Below, one piece after another: positions 43,374-52,590 of a stretch of DNA of 55,403 nucleotides. The DNA comes from Bryobacterales bacterium. GTDB taxonomy: Bacteria > Acidobacteriota > Terriglobia > Bryobacterales > Bryobacteraceae. The stretch spans positions 1 to 55,403 of the forward strand of contig JAEUQE010000026.1 in the NCBI GenBank assembly GCA_016789785.1, read 5' to 3'. The notes below the pieces were generated by a model. It worked only from the letters and a program-made list of their open reading frames with translations. It made no database searches and was not told the DNA's origin. A program made the translations under genes and the position numbers. Each line of letters opens with the position of its first letter. The stretch's first letter is position 1.

Positions 43374-45379
43374 TGGAGCATTCTCAAAAATACACCACCC
43401 ACCACGGATCGCGCCTGGAAGCCTCGTTGCTTTCCGCTGTCGGTCCAGTACCAGTCCGTCATCGGCACCCGACTCTCGGACTCGTGAAGGAACTTATGCA
43501 CAGGAGTTACAAATGCCTCGAAATCCTCGCGCGACTCGGCCAGGGTTGCGCTCCACAGAATCCAATCGAGCTTCGTATAATTCGCCCGGCTATCGAGCGG
43601 CAAACCGTAAGTCTTCTGCATCTTTTTGTAATAAGTGATCTCCTTGCGCGCCACTTCGCCTGGGAAGAGGTTCAAGCCGAGCAGTTTGTCCCACACGAGG
43701 TTATACTTCTGGCTCCACGTGCCCGGCTGATCGAACGCGAGCCGGTAGTGATCGCCGTCATCCGCCATCTTCATCCAGTGAGTGGCCATGCCGCGCGCCG
43801 CCGCCGAGTAACTATCCGCCACGGCGCCGTGGCCCAGCGCCCGGGCCAGTTGCGCATAAGCGCCAAGGGCGACGATCGCCTTTACGGAGAGGTTCGCGTT
43901 GTGTGCTGAATGGCCCGCGAAGTCGTCGGTATTGAGCTGGTTCTCAGGATCCATTCCCTTTGCTTTGAGATACTCGGCCCACTTAGTCAGAACAGGCCAG
44001 TAACGGCGGACATAGTCGAGATTGCCATCGCGCTTGTGAAGCGCCGCGGTAAGAATGATCATATTGCCCGATTCTTCCAACGGCATTTGCCGGTCCTCGG
44101 TCTGTTCGCCGCCGCCGTAAACCTGCCCGTTGGCCAGCGGGTAAGTGCCGAGATCATGTGGAGCGTAGGGCCAAGGCCAGCGCGGCAGCTTCGCGTAGTC
44201 GAAGATCGGGGTCATCATGCCTCGCAGCAGTTCGGGGCTGAGCCAGAGAAACAGCGGAGCCGAGGGATAGGTGACGTCCACGGTGGCGATACAGCCGTTC
44301 GAGAAGTTCTCTTTGGAGAAGTACAAGGCGGTGCCGTCAATGTCGGTGACGAGTTTGTGGGCTGCCAGCGCCTGACGATAGGCGAGGACGGCGATGTCGG
44401 CGTACTTCCTGCCTCCAGCGGTTTCGAGTTTGCGGGTGAGATCTGCGTCGAACGTCTTGCCGCGGGCGCTCAGCGCGGGATAATCCTTCGCGGCGGCCGC
44501 CAGCAGTTGATCAAAGCCGTTGAACTTCCGGCGCCAGTAGGGACGCAGGTTGCGATGGAAGTACTGGATGGAGAAGAGGTCATCATAGGCGGCCATCAAC
44601 CAGCGCGAGACAGGCGTGGCGCCGATACTGCCGAGGTCGAAGCGCACCGCGACGATGGGTTGGTTGCGCGAGGTCTGCACCGGTGGCTCGAGGTTGTCGC
44701 TCTCGGGCCAGGAACCGTCGGCAAGGAAACGGTCGCGGGCCGTGACGTCTCCGGCAAGGGTCAGCAGACCGGGCTGGGGCGCGGCGGCAAGGTAGAAATA
44801 GCCCCAGTCGATGCGGAGATTGTCGCCCGACTTGCCGAGCACCTGCTGATCGACCGAGCCGATGCGCAGCACCTGTAGATCGTCTACACGCAGGCGTGAC
44901 CAGGATGACCGTTGCTCCACGTTGTTGAGAGCGAGTTGAGCGCCGCCATCGAAGTGGATGGCGAGGCGGTGGGACTTGCCGTCGATGGCACGTGCATCGA
45001 AGCTGACGTAGGTCAGTGGGCGCGAGAGAACGTCGAGATCCTCGGCGAAGGCGGGCGTGAAGAAACTGAGGGTCAACTCAATCCCGTCGCGTTCGAAAGT
45101 GTAAGTCGTGCGGGTCGGGGTGACGGCGAGCGAGGTTTGCCGCATCGCTTCGCCAGCCCGTCGCCACTGGCCGAGGAAGCGATAGCTCTTGCCGTCGATG
45201 CGGGCGATGCCGGCCAGTGACTGCTCGGTGCCAGTCCAGTGCTTGGTGGGTTCGGCGGTGAGCCGGTCGCTGGTGGACCAGACGGAAAAGTAAGGGTCGT
45301 GCGCGATGAGAGGAGTCGCCGGGGGACGCAAACTCTGCGCGGAGACAAGAAGGGGAATAGCAAAAATGAGGAACTTCAA
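43370..45379 (-). CDS. Exported glutaminase/DUF4965-DUF1793 family protein
   Basis: A 669-residue exported protein with signal peptide MKFLIFAIPLLVSAQS. The layout is that of the DUF5127-DUF4965-DUF1793 family, often named glutaminase A: an N-terminal beta domain (LIAHDPYFSVWS, ~25-300), then an alpha/alpha barrel with DIDGTALYFSKENFSNG, PLFLWLSPELLRGMM and NLVWDKLLGLNLFP. In Bacteroidetes and soil bacteria such proteins are usually encoded with glycan-degrading enzymes, so glutamine may not be the real substrate. The start is TTG at 45379 with AGGAGG 4 nt upstream. A LacI-type half-palindrome lies 21-32 bp upstream. Coupled to sulfatase 2. Confidence 0.82.
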   Translation of the reverse strand: MKFLIFAIPLLVSAQSLRPPATPLIAHDPYFSVWSTSDRLTAEPTKHWTGTEQSLAGIARIDGKSYRFLGQWRRAGEAMRQTSLAVTPTRTTYTFERDGIELTLSFFTPAFAEDLDVLSRPLTYVSFDARAIDGKSHRLAIHFDGGAQLALNNVEQRSSWSRLRVDDLQVLRIGSVDQQVLGKSGDNLRIDWGYFYLAAAPQPGLLTLAGDVTARDRFLADGSWPESDNLEPPVQTSRNQPIVAVRFDLGSIGATPVSRWLMAAYDDLFSIQYFHRNLRPYWRRKFNGFDQLLAAAAKDYPALSARGKTFDADLTRKLETAGGRKYADIAVLAYRQALAAHKLVTDIDGTALYFSKENFSNGCIATVDVTYPSAPLFLWLSPELLRGMMTPIFDYAKLPRWPWPYAPHDLGTYPLANGQVYGGGEQTEDRQMPLEESGNMIILTAALHKRDGNLDYVRRYWPVLTKWAEYLKAKGMDPENQLNTDDFAGHSAHNANLSVKAIVALGAYAQLARALGHGAVADSYSAAARGMATHWMKMADDGDHYRLAFDQPGTWSQKYNLVWDKLLGLNLFPGEVARKEITYYKKMQKTYGLPLDSRANYTKLDWILWSATLAESREDFEAFVTPVHKFLHESESRVPMTDWYWTDSGKQRGFQARSVVGGVFLRMLQ

Positions 45380-45399
45380 GAGGCCTCCTGAGGGGACGC

Positions 45400-45411
45400 T
45401 TAAACGATTAA
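45400..45411. promoter_or_regulatory. Candidate LacI-type operator
   Basis: TTAAACGATTAA is a CG-centred near-palindrome (one mismatch), 21-32 bp upstream of the glutaminase-family start. The AANCGNTT core is typical of LacI-family sites but differs from the operator at 52485, so another LacI protein may read it. Confidence 0.35.
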
Positions 45412-45596
45412 CCTCCGACTATAACTGGTTGAAGTGGCGGGGTCAACGCGTGGCCCGAAGCCACGATGGGTTCGTGGGGTGGACAGGATTCGTCCATGAC
45501 CGTGGGATGCCGCAGCCCCCGGCATGGCAGACAAACAGGTGATTTCGCGGGAACTTCCGCGAGTGCGCTATCGTTCTAGGTGTAGAGAGGACGCGA

Positions 45597-46550
45597 ATGA
45601 AACCCTTCCGTAACCTGTTACTTGCCCTCGCGGCGACCTGTTTGAGCGCGTTTGCCGCGGATCAGGCCCTGCTTAAGATGCTGCCGGGCGATTCGATGTT
45701 CGTCGCCGGGATCAATGCCGACCAGATTCGCACCTCGCGTTTCGGGCAGTTCCTTCTGGATCAACTGAAGAGCGAGGAACAGAACATGGAGAAGTTCATC
45801 TCCATGACCGGATTCGATCCGCGTCGCGACTTGCAGGAATTGGTCGTGGCGTCGAACGATGCACGCGGCAAGGGGAACGCACTGGTGGTGGCGCGTGGCC
45901 GCTTCGACGCGAATCGGATCAGCCAGTTCGCGCGCACGTCTGGAGCAGCCTCCACCTTCTACAAAGGCGTGGAGGTGCTGACCGGCAACGACAAGGGTGG
46001 CAAGAGCAACGGCTGGATCGCGATTCTCGACGCAACCACGGCACTCGCCGGCGAACAGGAAGCCGTTAAGGCGGCCATCGATCGCAAAGCGATGGGCGGT
46101 ACAGGAATGAAAGCCGAGACGCTCGCGAAGATCAACGATCTGAGCACTCGTTACGACGCATGGATGGTTTCGGCGAGCCTGGAGCGGCTGGCAGACGACG
46201 TGAAGCCGGAAGTCGCGCAGACCATGCATGGCAACCTGATGGCCGGCATGCAGAGCGTTCTCGGTGGCGTTCGCTTCGGCACGAATGTGGAATTGATGGC
46301 TGAAGCCACGATGCGTTCGGAGAAGGACGCACAGGCGATGGTGGACGTAGTGAAGTTCCTCACGGGCATGATGCAGCTTAACAGCGAGGATCAGAAGGCA
46401 GCCGAGTTCGCTAAGCTGCTCGACAAGATGGTGCTGAAGTCGACAGGCAATCAGTTCCGGTTGACGATGACGCTGCCCGAGGACATGGTGGAATCCATGT
46501 TAAAGCCGGCGGTGAATGTGCGCCGCAAGGCCAGCACGCCAGTGATCTAA
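45597..46550 (+). CDS. Exported protein of unknown function
   Basis: A 317-residue protein with signal peptide (MKPFRNLLLALAATCLSAFA). The mature part is mixed alpha/beta with LLKMLPGDSMFVAGINADQI near the start, a pattern I associate with a conserved exported family in Acidobacteriota, without known function. It resembles DUF3352-type periplasmic proteins only loosely. No catalytic motif is evident. It is a single gene, divergent from the glutaminase-sulfatase pair and convergent with GH42, 27 bp from its stop. Confidence 0.75.
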   Translation: MKPFRNLLLALAATCLSAFAADQALLKMLPGDSMFVAGINADQIRTSRFGQFLLDQLKSEEQNMEKFISMTGFDPRRDLQELVVASNDARGKGNALVVARGRFDANRISQFARTSGAASTFYKGVEVLTGNDKGGKSNGWIAILDATTALAGEQEAVKAAIDRKAMGGTGMKAETLAKINDLSTRYDAWMVSASLERLADDVKPEVAQTMHGNLMAGMQSVLGGVRFGTNVELMAEATMRSEKDAQAMVDVVKFLTGMMQLNSEDQKAAEFAKLLDKMVLKSTGNQFRLTMTLPEDMVESMLKPAVNVRRKASTPVI

Positions 46551-46577
46551 CCGCCCAACCAATTTAACGAATTACAA

Positions 46578-48833
46578 CTAGGAATCGGCTTTTTCGAACC
46601 GCAGCCATCGCGCGCCGTAAGCTTCCAACGCGACCGGCGCACCGGGTTTCAACCGCTCTCCTGTAACTGGATCACTCAATCCGCGGTACCGGTAGGCGGG
46701 CGTCTCCAAAGTAACTTGACGCGCGGGGTTGTCGTTGATGAAGAAATAGTGATCGGCCTCCGGCGCGGCCAGTCTGTAGACCACCGCTCCCGCACAGGCG
46801 TAACCCGGCTTTCGGGCGCCCAACGCGTAGCGTCTCACGGGCTCTTCAGCGGCGTCGTTGCCGGGCTTGAACAGAGCGAACGTCGCGTCCCAGGCCAGCA
46901 CAACGCCTTCTCCCGAACCACACCGGTTCACGGTCACTGCCGGCTCGCGCGTCTGGAACCGCTCCCCCACGGATGCGGTGGTTGGAGTAAGTTCCATCAC
47001 GAACCCGGACAATTTCCGCGCGCCGAGCATTCGCGGCACATTGTTGGAATACTGAATGTCCGCTACCTCGACACCGAAAATCTGTTCAAAGGTACTTCCC
47101 TTCTCCGTCCGCAGCACTTTCCCGCGATCATCGTAGTTACCCCCAGGAGCATCCAGTACGACGCGCCCGCCCTGCTTTGCGAACACCAGCAAGTGGCGCA
47201 GCACCTCCTCGCTCAGTCCGATCTGCGCCGCGAGATAGATCGTCTTGTAGCGGGGGGCCAAGCCTGCCCGCAGGTCGTCTACGGTGACGAACTCGAAGGG
47301 AATGTTGCCGTTAATCAGCGCCCGGCAGACACCCACCCGCGCCTGCATGGGATAGTGCTTGAAGTGATCGCGCTGCCGCACCGCGATGGCCGCCCAAATC
47401 GCGTCGCTGTCCCAGTTTGCCAGAACGCCCACCAGCGGCTCCTTGTGTGCCGCCCACAACTCCTCGCGGTACTGATCCGCGGCCTGTGCGATCTTGCCCA
47501 CGCGAATGGCGCGCGCCGATGGCCGCAACTGGCGGTTCAGCAAAGCATAGTCGCCTGCCTCGAAACCGGCCGCCCGGTAATTCCAGGTCCAAATCCCACA
47601 GCCACGGAACCCGGCGGCGAGATAGGAAAGCTGTAACTGGGCCATCACGCCATCATTGATCGTGAAGCCGGCCGTGGTGGATTGCTCCGGGTAGTCCCAG
47701 CCCTTGCCACCCGTCAACTGCTGTGGCCCGCCAGTGGACTCCCACGTTGCCGCCCAACCGCCTTTGAATAAGTCGCGAGCAAACGCCGCCTGCATGTACA
47801 CAGTCCGCGCGACCTCGTAATTCACCTCGCCGTAGTGCCAAGCCATGTGGATGGAAGGATAGAAAGAACCCACGTTCTTCTGTGTTTCGGCGAGATCCTC
47901 CATCTTCGTCGCGCGCCAGGCAAATGGGAGGAAAAGTCCCATCTCCCCGCCGGTGCGTGTCGGAATGTCGGGATATTCGGCATGAAACTGAGTAAAGCGT
48001 TCCTCCAGTTCGCGGGTATGATAGTCGGCCTTGTAGCGGAGGACATCGCGCACCCGCCCATACTCGCGGCCGTAGCCACCGAGGTTATCCGCCAGACGCG
48101 CCATTGTCTCCACCAGACGGTCCACATCCTCCCAGGTTTTGACCGGATTCTCGCCGAAACCCACCTCATACTGGTTCCACGCATCGGCGATCTCGCCGGG
48201 GGACTTGTAAGTTGCTCGAAGCCAATGCTTGAAGTGCGGTACGTCGTCAGGCCGGAGATACGGGTCCGGAGTGTGGCGGAACGCGCCGGGCGGGGTGGGA
48301 GCATTCCTCCGCGGACGCCCCTCGCCGCGCACCATCACCGGTATCTGTTTGCGCAGCACCTCTTTCTGATATGCCCGCATCTTCGGATTCAGACGGGCTT
48401 CACGGATGGTCAATGTCTCAGGAAGCCCGAGTTTGCGAAGCAACGCCGGAGTAATCTCCTCCCAGCCGGCCTCGCCATACCAGAACGGGATGACGTCCTC
48501 TTCGAGCGCGATCTCCAGCACACGCTCGTGCGGCCATTCCGGCGTCGGCATCGCCTGCTTCAGGTTGTGGAACCCGAGGCTCTTCATGAGCCGGAAATGA
48601 CGCCGCATTTCCTCCTCGGTGATTCCTTTCCAGGGCAAAAACACGACGCCCCATGGCATGGGCGCCAGCGCGCGGAACTTACGCTGAGTGGGAGAGTCGT
48701 GCAGCCGGTCGTACAATCCGTGCATGAACTCGTCCTTCGCCGGAGTTGTTCCATTGCTTCCGGCTTTGGGCTGCGCGTTTGCGCTGTGCGCGGCATATGT
48801 ACCCGCGGCAACAAGAAAGTCACGTCGGCGCAA
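46578..48833 (-). CDS. GH42-like beta-galactosidase family hydrolase
   Basis: A 751-residue protein. The N-terminus LRRRDFLVAAG is a Tat signal. Residues ~60-440 form a GH42-type TIM barrel (HFKHWLRATYKSPGEIADAWNQYE, split here by domain context; AATWESTGGPQQ may hold the nucleophile Glu). A trimerization-like Rossmann domain follows (PLVGVLANWDSD, GVCRALINGNIPFEFVTVDDL) and a small beta domain at the end. GH42 enzymes release beta-galactosyl or arabinosyl units. The start is TTG with AAAGGAG about 8 nt upstream. It is 41 bp downstream of the TonB receptor gene on the same strand, so the two form a likely operon under the LacI operator. Confidence 0.8.
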   Translation of the reverse strand: MRRRDFLVAAGTYAAHSANAQPKAGSNGTTPAKDEFMHGLYDRLHDSPTQRKFRALAPMPWGVVFLPWKGITEEEMRRHFRLMKSLGFHNLKQAMPTPEWPHERVLEIALEEDVIPFWYGEAGWEEITPALLRKLGLPETLTIREARLNPKMRAYQKEVLRKQIPVMVRGEGRPRRNAPTPPGAFRHTPDPYLRPDDVPHFKHWLRATYKSPGEIADAWNQYEVGFGENPVKTWEDVDRLVETMARLADNLGGYGREYGRVRDVLRYKADYHTRELEERFTQFHAEYPDIPTRTGGEMGLFLPFAWRATKMEDLAETQKNVGSFYPSIHMAWHYGEVNYEVARTVYMQAAFARDLFKGGWAATWESTGGPQQLTGGKGWDYPEQSTTAGFTINDGVMAQLQLSYLAAGFRGCGIWTWNYRAAGFEAGDYALLNRQLRPSARAIRVGKIAQAADQYREELWAAHKEPLVGVLANWDSDAIWAAIAVRQRDHFKHYPMQARVGVCRALINGNIPFEFVTVDDLRAGLAPRYKTIYLAAQIGLSEEVLRHLLVFAKQGGRVVLDAPGGNYDDRGKVLRTEKGSTFEQIFGVEVADIQYSNNVPRMLGARKLSGFVMELTPTTASVGERFQTREPAVTVNRCGSGEGVVLAWDATFALFKPGNDAAEEPVRRYALGARKPGYACAGAVVYRLAAPEADHYFFINDNPARQVTLETPAYRYRGLSDPVTGERLKPGAPVALEAYGARWLRFEKADS

Positions 48834-48874
48834 GTTTCTGCTCCTTTACCTCGAACAGGGTGGTGTTCAATATC

Positions 48875-51800
48875 TTAGAATACGAATCTCGCGCCAAACT
48901 GCATGTTCCGTGGCTGGCTGATCACCGAATTCATGTAACCGAACGTGGCGGACTGGATGTTGAGATCGTTTCCGCCGAGGTTGAACACCGGGTGATTGAA
49001 AGCGTTCTGTGACTCCAGGCGCACCTGCAACTGCATGCGCTCCTTGAAGCGGAAGTTCTTCATCACCGCGAGATCGGTCACATTGAACCGCGGCTGCCGC
49101 AGATTGGGAAGTGTCGCCGGCACGTTGCCCACACCGTAGCGATTGGTCACCGCGAATGCCGCGCGGTTCAGATACGCGCCTCGGGCTTGATTGGCGAAGC
49201 CGACGGAGTCCTTCACGCTGACGGAGGTCCGGATCTGATCCGACACAAGCGTAGGCCGCAGCCGGCCGAGCCCCATGCCGCCAGTATAGTTGTCATTTTG
49301 CGTGATTTGCAGCGGATAGCCGGACTGAATGATGGTGAATCCTGAAACCGCCCATCCGCCGATCACGGCATCCAGCACTTTGCCTGCGCCTCCCGTCACA
49401 TTGTTTGCCCATTTCTTACCCTTTCCGAAGGGCAGATCGTACAGGTAGGTGGCGACGAGTTTCTGTGGAATGTCCTGCACGGAAAGGCCACGGATATCGG
49501 AGAAAGTGCGGCCGTCCTGCGGAAGCCCGTAGGCGCTGCCGGCCTTGCCCGGAGTATTCTCGATCAACTTCGACGCCGTGTAAGCGAACAGCACGCTGAG
49601 GCCGTTCGAGTAACGCCGCTCGGCGCGGAAGTAACCGGCAAGATAGGTGGACTGGCCGATGGGAGCGCGGAGGATTCGAGTGTCGCCAACCAGATGCGGC
49701 ATCGGACGCAGCAGTTGTTTGTATGGGATCGAAGCCGCTGTCAACGCGTTTCCATTCTCTGCGTTGCCCGCGCCGGCGAAGGGATTTGCCACCGGACGTT
49801 CGAGCGTCGCGCCCAGGGACAGGAACTGCATGTCGATCGGGTTCAACCACACATTGCCATCGATATAGAGCCGGAGGCCGCGGTTTCCAATGAATGACGC
49901 CTCCACGGCCCACTTCCCGATCTGCTGCTGGATACCGGCGTTGTAACTGATCTCGTACGAGGGCCGCTGGTTGTATTGATAAGCGAAACCGCTGTTGCCT
50001 TGATACCGGCGAAGGATCTCCGCGGGATCGTTGGTTGCGCGGATCAGCCCGGCGTCATTCGGAAAAGGATTCGTAAGTGTCGCGAAATTCGTACGTCCGT
50101 TGTCCAGCGTAATCAAGGACGTCCCGGTGGTGCGGAAGAAGCGCTGTACACTCAGCGAATCCGAGCCGGACGCGTTGCCTGTGTATCCGGCATAGATAAT
50201 GCCGAAGCCGGCACGGAGCACGGTGGTTGGCCGAAGTTGATACGCCATTCCAAGCCGGGGCCCAAAATTGTTGTACACACGCTGGCTGCCTCCGCGGCCC
50301 GGAAACGCGGGCGTCCCCACCACGCCCATGCCACCCCGGAAAGGCCCCGCAATCACTGGTGAAGGAACCCCGGCAGGAAGTTGCCCTGTACCCAGAACGT
50401 CGCGCTGGAAGTTCCAGTTCGCGTTCGAACGAACACCCGATTCGGAATCGAAATCAATCACCGCCAGGCGGTTGAACCGCTCTGTCATAGGGGCCTCGTA
50501 GTCCCACCGCAGACCGAGATTCAGAGTCAGTTTCGAGTTCACTCGGAAGTCGTCCTGCACATACCAGGCATGATTGCGGAAACTCAGGGCCCAGCCCAAT
50601 TGACCGGAGTCAAAGCTGAAGTTATTCGGCAAACCGAGCATGAAACTTGCCAGGCCCGCGCCTTGCTGGGCGAATGGCGCCTGCTGGTTGAGTCCCGTCC
50701 ATGCACCGTCAAACGCCGCGCGTCCCGAAGGCGCGCCCGGCTCGATGTTGTTCAGATAAGTGGGCCGGATTTCATATCCCGCTTTCAGCGTATGGCGGTT
50801 CCAGATCTTGGTGACGGACGCGGTCCCGATGAAGTAGCGCTCCCGCAGCCAGGTGGTGAGGAAGTTCACGCCCAGCGCCGATACACGCTCGAAACTCATA
50901 TTGGGCACGAACCGTGGATCCAGTTCCCGCCGGGCGTTGCCTGCGAAGGGCACCTGCGTAGGGTCGAAGCCATTGAACAATGGATAGTAAGTAAAATTCC
51001 GCGCCGTCGCGCCGAACTGCGCCGTGAGGATTGTGGTGGGAGTGATGGTACCGGTGTAGTTGAGCGTCGACCCGGTCTCGTACTGCCACGTGTTACGGAC
51101 GCCCGACGTCGCGGGACCCGCCCAATACGCCGGCTGATCCTTAAAGTACTTACGGGTCACACGGAGGTAAATCCGGTGGTTCGGATTGATGTTATGGTCG
51201 AAGCGTCCCGTAAAATCGTCCCGGCGGGACTGGGACGAATTCACTGCGCCGAAGTTATTCAGCCCGTTCAACGGATCGCCCTGGCGGTTCGCTGCCGGCC
51301 ACAGCGAGAGCATGTATCTTGCGGCGGGATCGAACCGGCTTTCCGGAATGCGGTTACCGGCGAACGGCTGGCGGCTGTTACTGGCTGCATTGTAGGTCGA
51401 CGGATCGTAAATAGTGACCCGCTGGCCGTTATTGTTCAGAGTTTGTGAAAAGTCACCCGTGCGTTCCGCCGCCGTCGGCATGGTGGCAAAGGCGAGCGCT
51501 CCGTCGTTATATCGCCGTTCGGCATCGTAGTTAAAGAAGAAGAAAGTCCGGTTGCGGCCGTTGTAAAGCTTTGGCACCAGCATCGGGCCGCCAATCGTCC
51601 CGCCAAACTGGTGCAGCGTAAACGTTCCGCGAGGGCTGCCCCGGCGATTCCCGTCCCAACTGTTGGCGTTAAAGACATCGTCGCGGGCAAAGTCGTAGAG
51701 CGAACCGTGCAGTTCATTGGTTCCCGCGCGCGTCTGGATGTTGATTGCTCCGCCTGACAGCCTGCCGTACTCCGCCGAAAGATTGTTGGTCTCGACGCGG

Positions 51801-52423
51801 AATTCCTGGATCGCGTCGATCGAGGGCAAAGCCGTGGCGCGGGCGTCCCCCGCGGCCGAAGTCGGCGAGCCATCGACATAGAATTCGGCCTGCCGGATGC
51901 GCCCGCCACCAAAACGCAGATCTCCGAGATTCGAGTTAATCCCGCCGACTCCCGGCGCAAGTTGGACCAACCGGATGGTGTCGCGGCCGGGCAGCGGCAG
52001 TTCCATAATTTTCTTCTGATCCACCACCTGGCCGATGTTCGCGTTCGTGGTCGTCAGTAAGGGTGACTCTGCCGTCACGTTCATCGTCTCGGTGACCGCG
52101 CCGACCTCAAGGCGGAAATCCACACCAAGCTTTTCGCCCACTTGGATCACGATGCCGGCGCGCGTCGCACGCTTGAAGCCAGGGGCCTCCACCGACACGC
52201 GATAGGTGCCCGGCTGGAGAGTAGGAAAAAGATACACACCAGCGCCCGATGTGTTCACCACCTGTTCCACGCCCGTTTGCTCGGACTGAAGGGTGACTTT
52301 GGCGCTCGGAACGATCGCACCGGCAGGGTCCTGAACGGTGCCGGAAAGCGCTCCCGCATTCACCTGAGCAGACAGCCAGGCGGGAACGAAAAGGGTTAAC
52401 AGCAGCAGACGTGGCGTCAACAT
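48875..52423 (-). CDS. Oar-like TonB-dependent outer-membrane receptor
   Basis: A 1182-residue protein. The signal peptide is LLLLTLFVPAWLSAQ. A carboxypeptidase regulatory-like (Ig-like) domain begins GALSGTVQDPAGAIVPSAKV (~22-105). A plug-like region with RDTIRLVQLAPGVGG follows, then a 22-strand-type barrel ending NMQFGARFVF with the terminal Phe needed for outer-membrane insertion. Such proteins are numerous in Solibacter-like genomes and import large substrates such as oligosaccharides. The ATG at 52423 was preferred to one 18 nt upstream because the signal peptide starts there and GAGG precedes it. Transcription probably starts over the LacI operator pair and continues into GH42. Confidence 0.92.
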   Translation of the reverse strand: MLTPRLLLLTLFVPAWLSAQVNAGALSGTVQDPAGAIVPSAKVTLQSEQTGVEQVVNTSGAGVYLFPTLQPGTYRVSVEAPGFKRATRAGIVIQVGEKLGVDFRLEVGAVTETMNVTAESPLLTTTNANIGQVVDQKKIMELPLPGRDTIRLVQLAPGVGGINSNLGDLRFGGGRIRQAEFYVDGSPTSAAGDARATALPSIDAIQEFRVETNNLSAEYGRLSGGAINIQTRAGTNELHGSLYDFARDDVFNANSWDGNRRGSPRGTFTLHQFGGTIGGPMLVPKLYNGRNRTFFFFNYDAERRYNDGALAFATMPTAAERTGDFSQTLNNNGQRVTIYDPSTYNAASNSRQPFAGNRIPESRFDPAARYMLSLWPAANRQGDPLNGLNNFGAVNSSQSRRDDFTGRFDHNINPNHRIYLRVTRKYFKDQPAYWAGPATSGVRNTWQYETGSTLNYTGTITPTTILTAQFGATARNFTYYPLFNGFDPTQVPFAGNARRELDPRFVPNMSFERVSALGVNFLTTWLRERYFIGTASVTKIWNRHTLKAGYEIRPTYLNNIEPGAPSGRAAFDGAWTGLNQQAPFAQQGAGLASFMLGLPNNFSFDSGQLGWALSFRNHAWYVQDDFRVNSKLTLNLGLRWDYEAPMTERFNRLAVIDFDSESGVRSNANWNFQRDVLGTGQLPAGVPSPVIAGPFRGGMGVVGTPAFPGRGGSQRVYNNFGPRLGMAYQLRPTTVLRAGFGIIYAGYTGNASGSDSLSVQRFFRTTGTSLITLDNGRTNFATLTNPFPNDAGLIRATNDPAEILRRYQGNSGFAYQYNQRPSYEISYNAGIQQQIGKWAVEASFIGNRGLRLYIDGNVWLNPIDMQFLSLGATLERPVANPFAGAGNAENGNALTAASIPYKQLLRPMPHLVGDTRILRAPIGQSTYLAGYFRAERRYSNGLSVLFAYTASKLIENTPGKAGSAYGLPQDGRTFSDIRGLSVQDIPQKLVATYLYDLPFGKGKKWANNVTGGAGKVLDAVIGGWAVSGFTIIQSGYPLQITQNDNYTGGMGLGRLRPTLVSDQIRTSVSVKDSVGFANQARGAYLNRAAFAVTNRYGVGNVPATLPNLRQPRFNVTDLAVMKNFRFKERMQLQVRLESQNAFNHPVFNLGGNDLNIQSATFGYMNSVISQPRNMQFGARFVF

Positions 52424-52467
52424 GGCAGACCTCGGAAGCAAAGATATGGCAAGTCTGTCTCACGGCT

Positions 52468-52496
52468 TGAAACATTTCAGCGCGTGAAACGTTTCA
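52468..52496. promoter_or_regulatory. LacI-family operator pair
   Basis: TGAAACATTTCA (52468-52479, one mismatch) and the perfect 12-bp palindrome TGAAACGTTTCA (52485-52496) lie 17 bp apart. Outer GCTTGAAAC and GTTTCAAGC halves make a larger inverted repeat over 52465-52499. A TATGAT -10-like box follows at 52504 on the lacI side. The divergent lacI-type and TonB receptor genes would both be controlled. Confidence 0.78.
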
Positions 52497-52590
52497 AGCA
52501 TGATATGATCCTTGCTTGTGGTTGTCAAGGCTTGCCGTTTCGCGCGGCGGCATGCCTCTCGCGGATCCCCTTGCCAACCCCGTACTCTCT

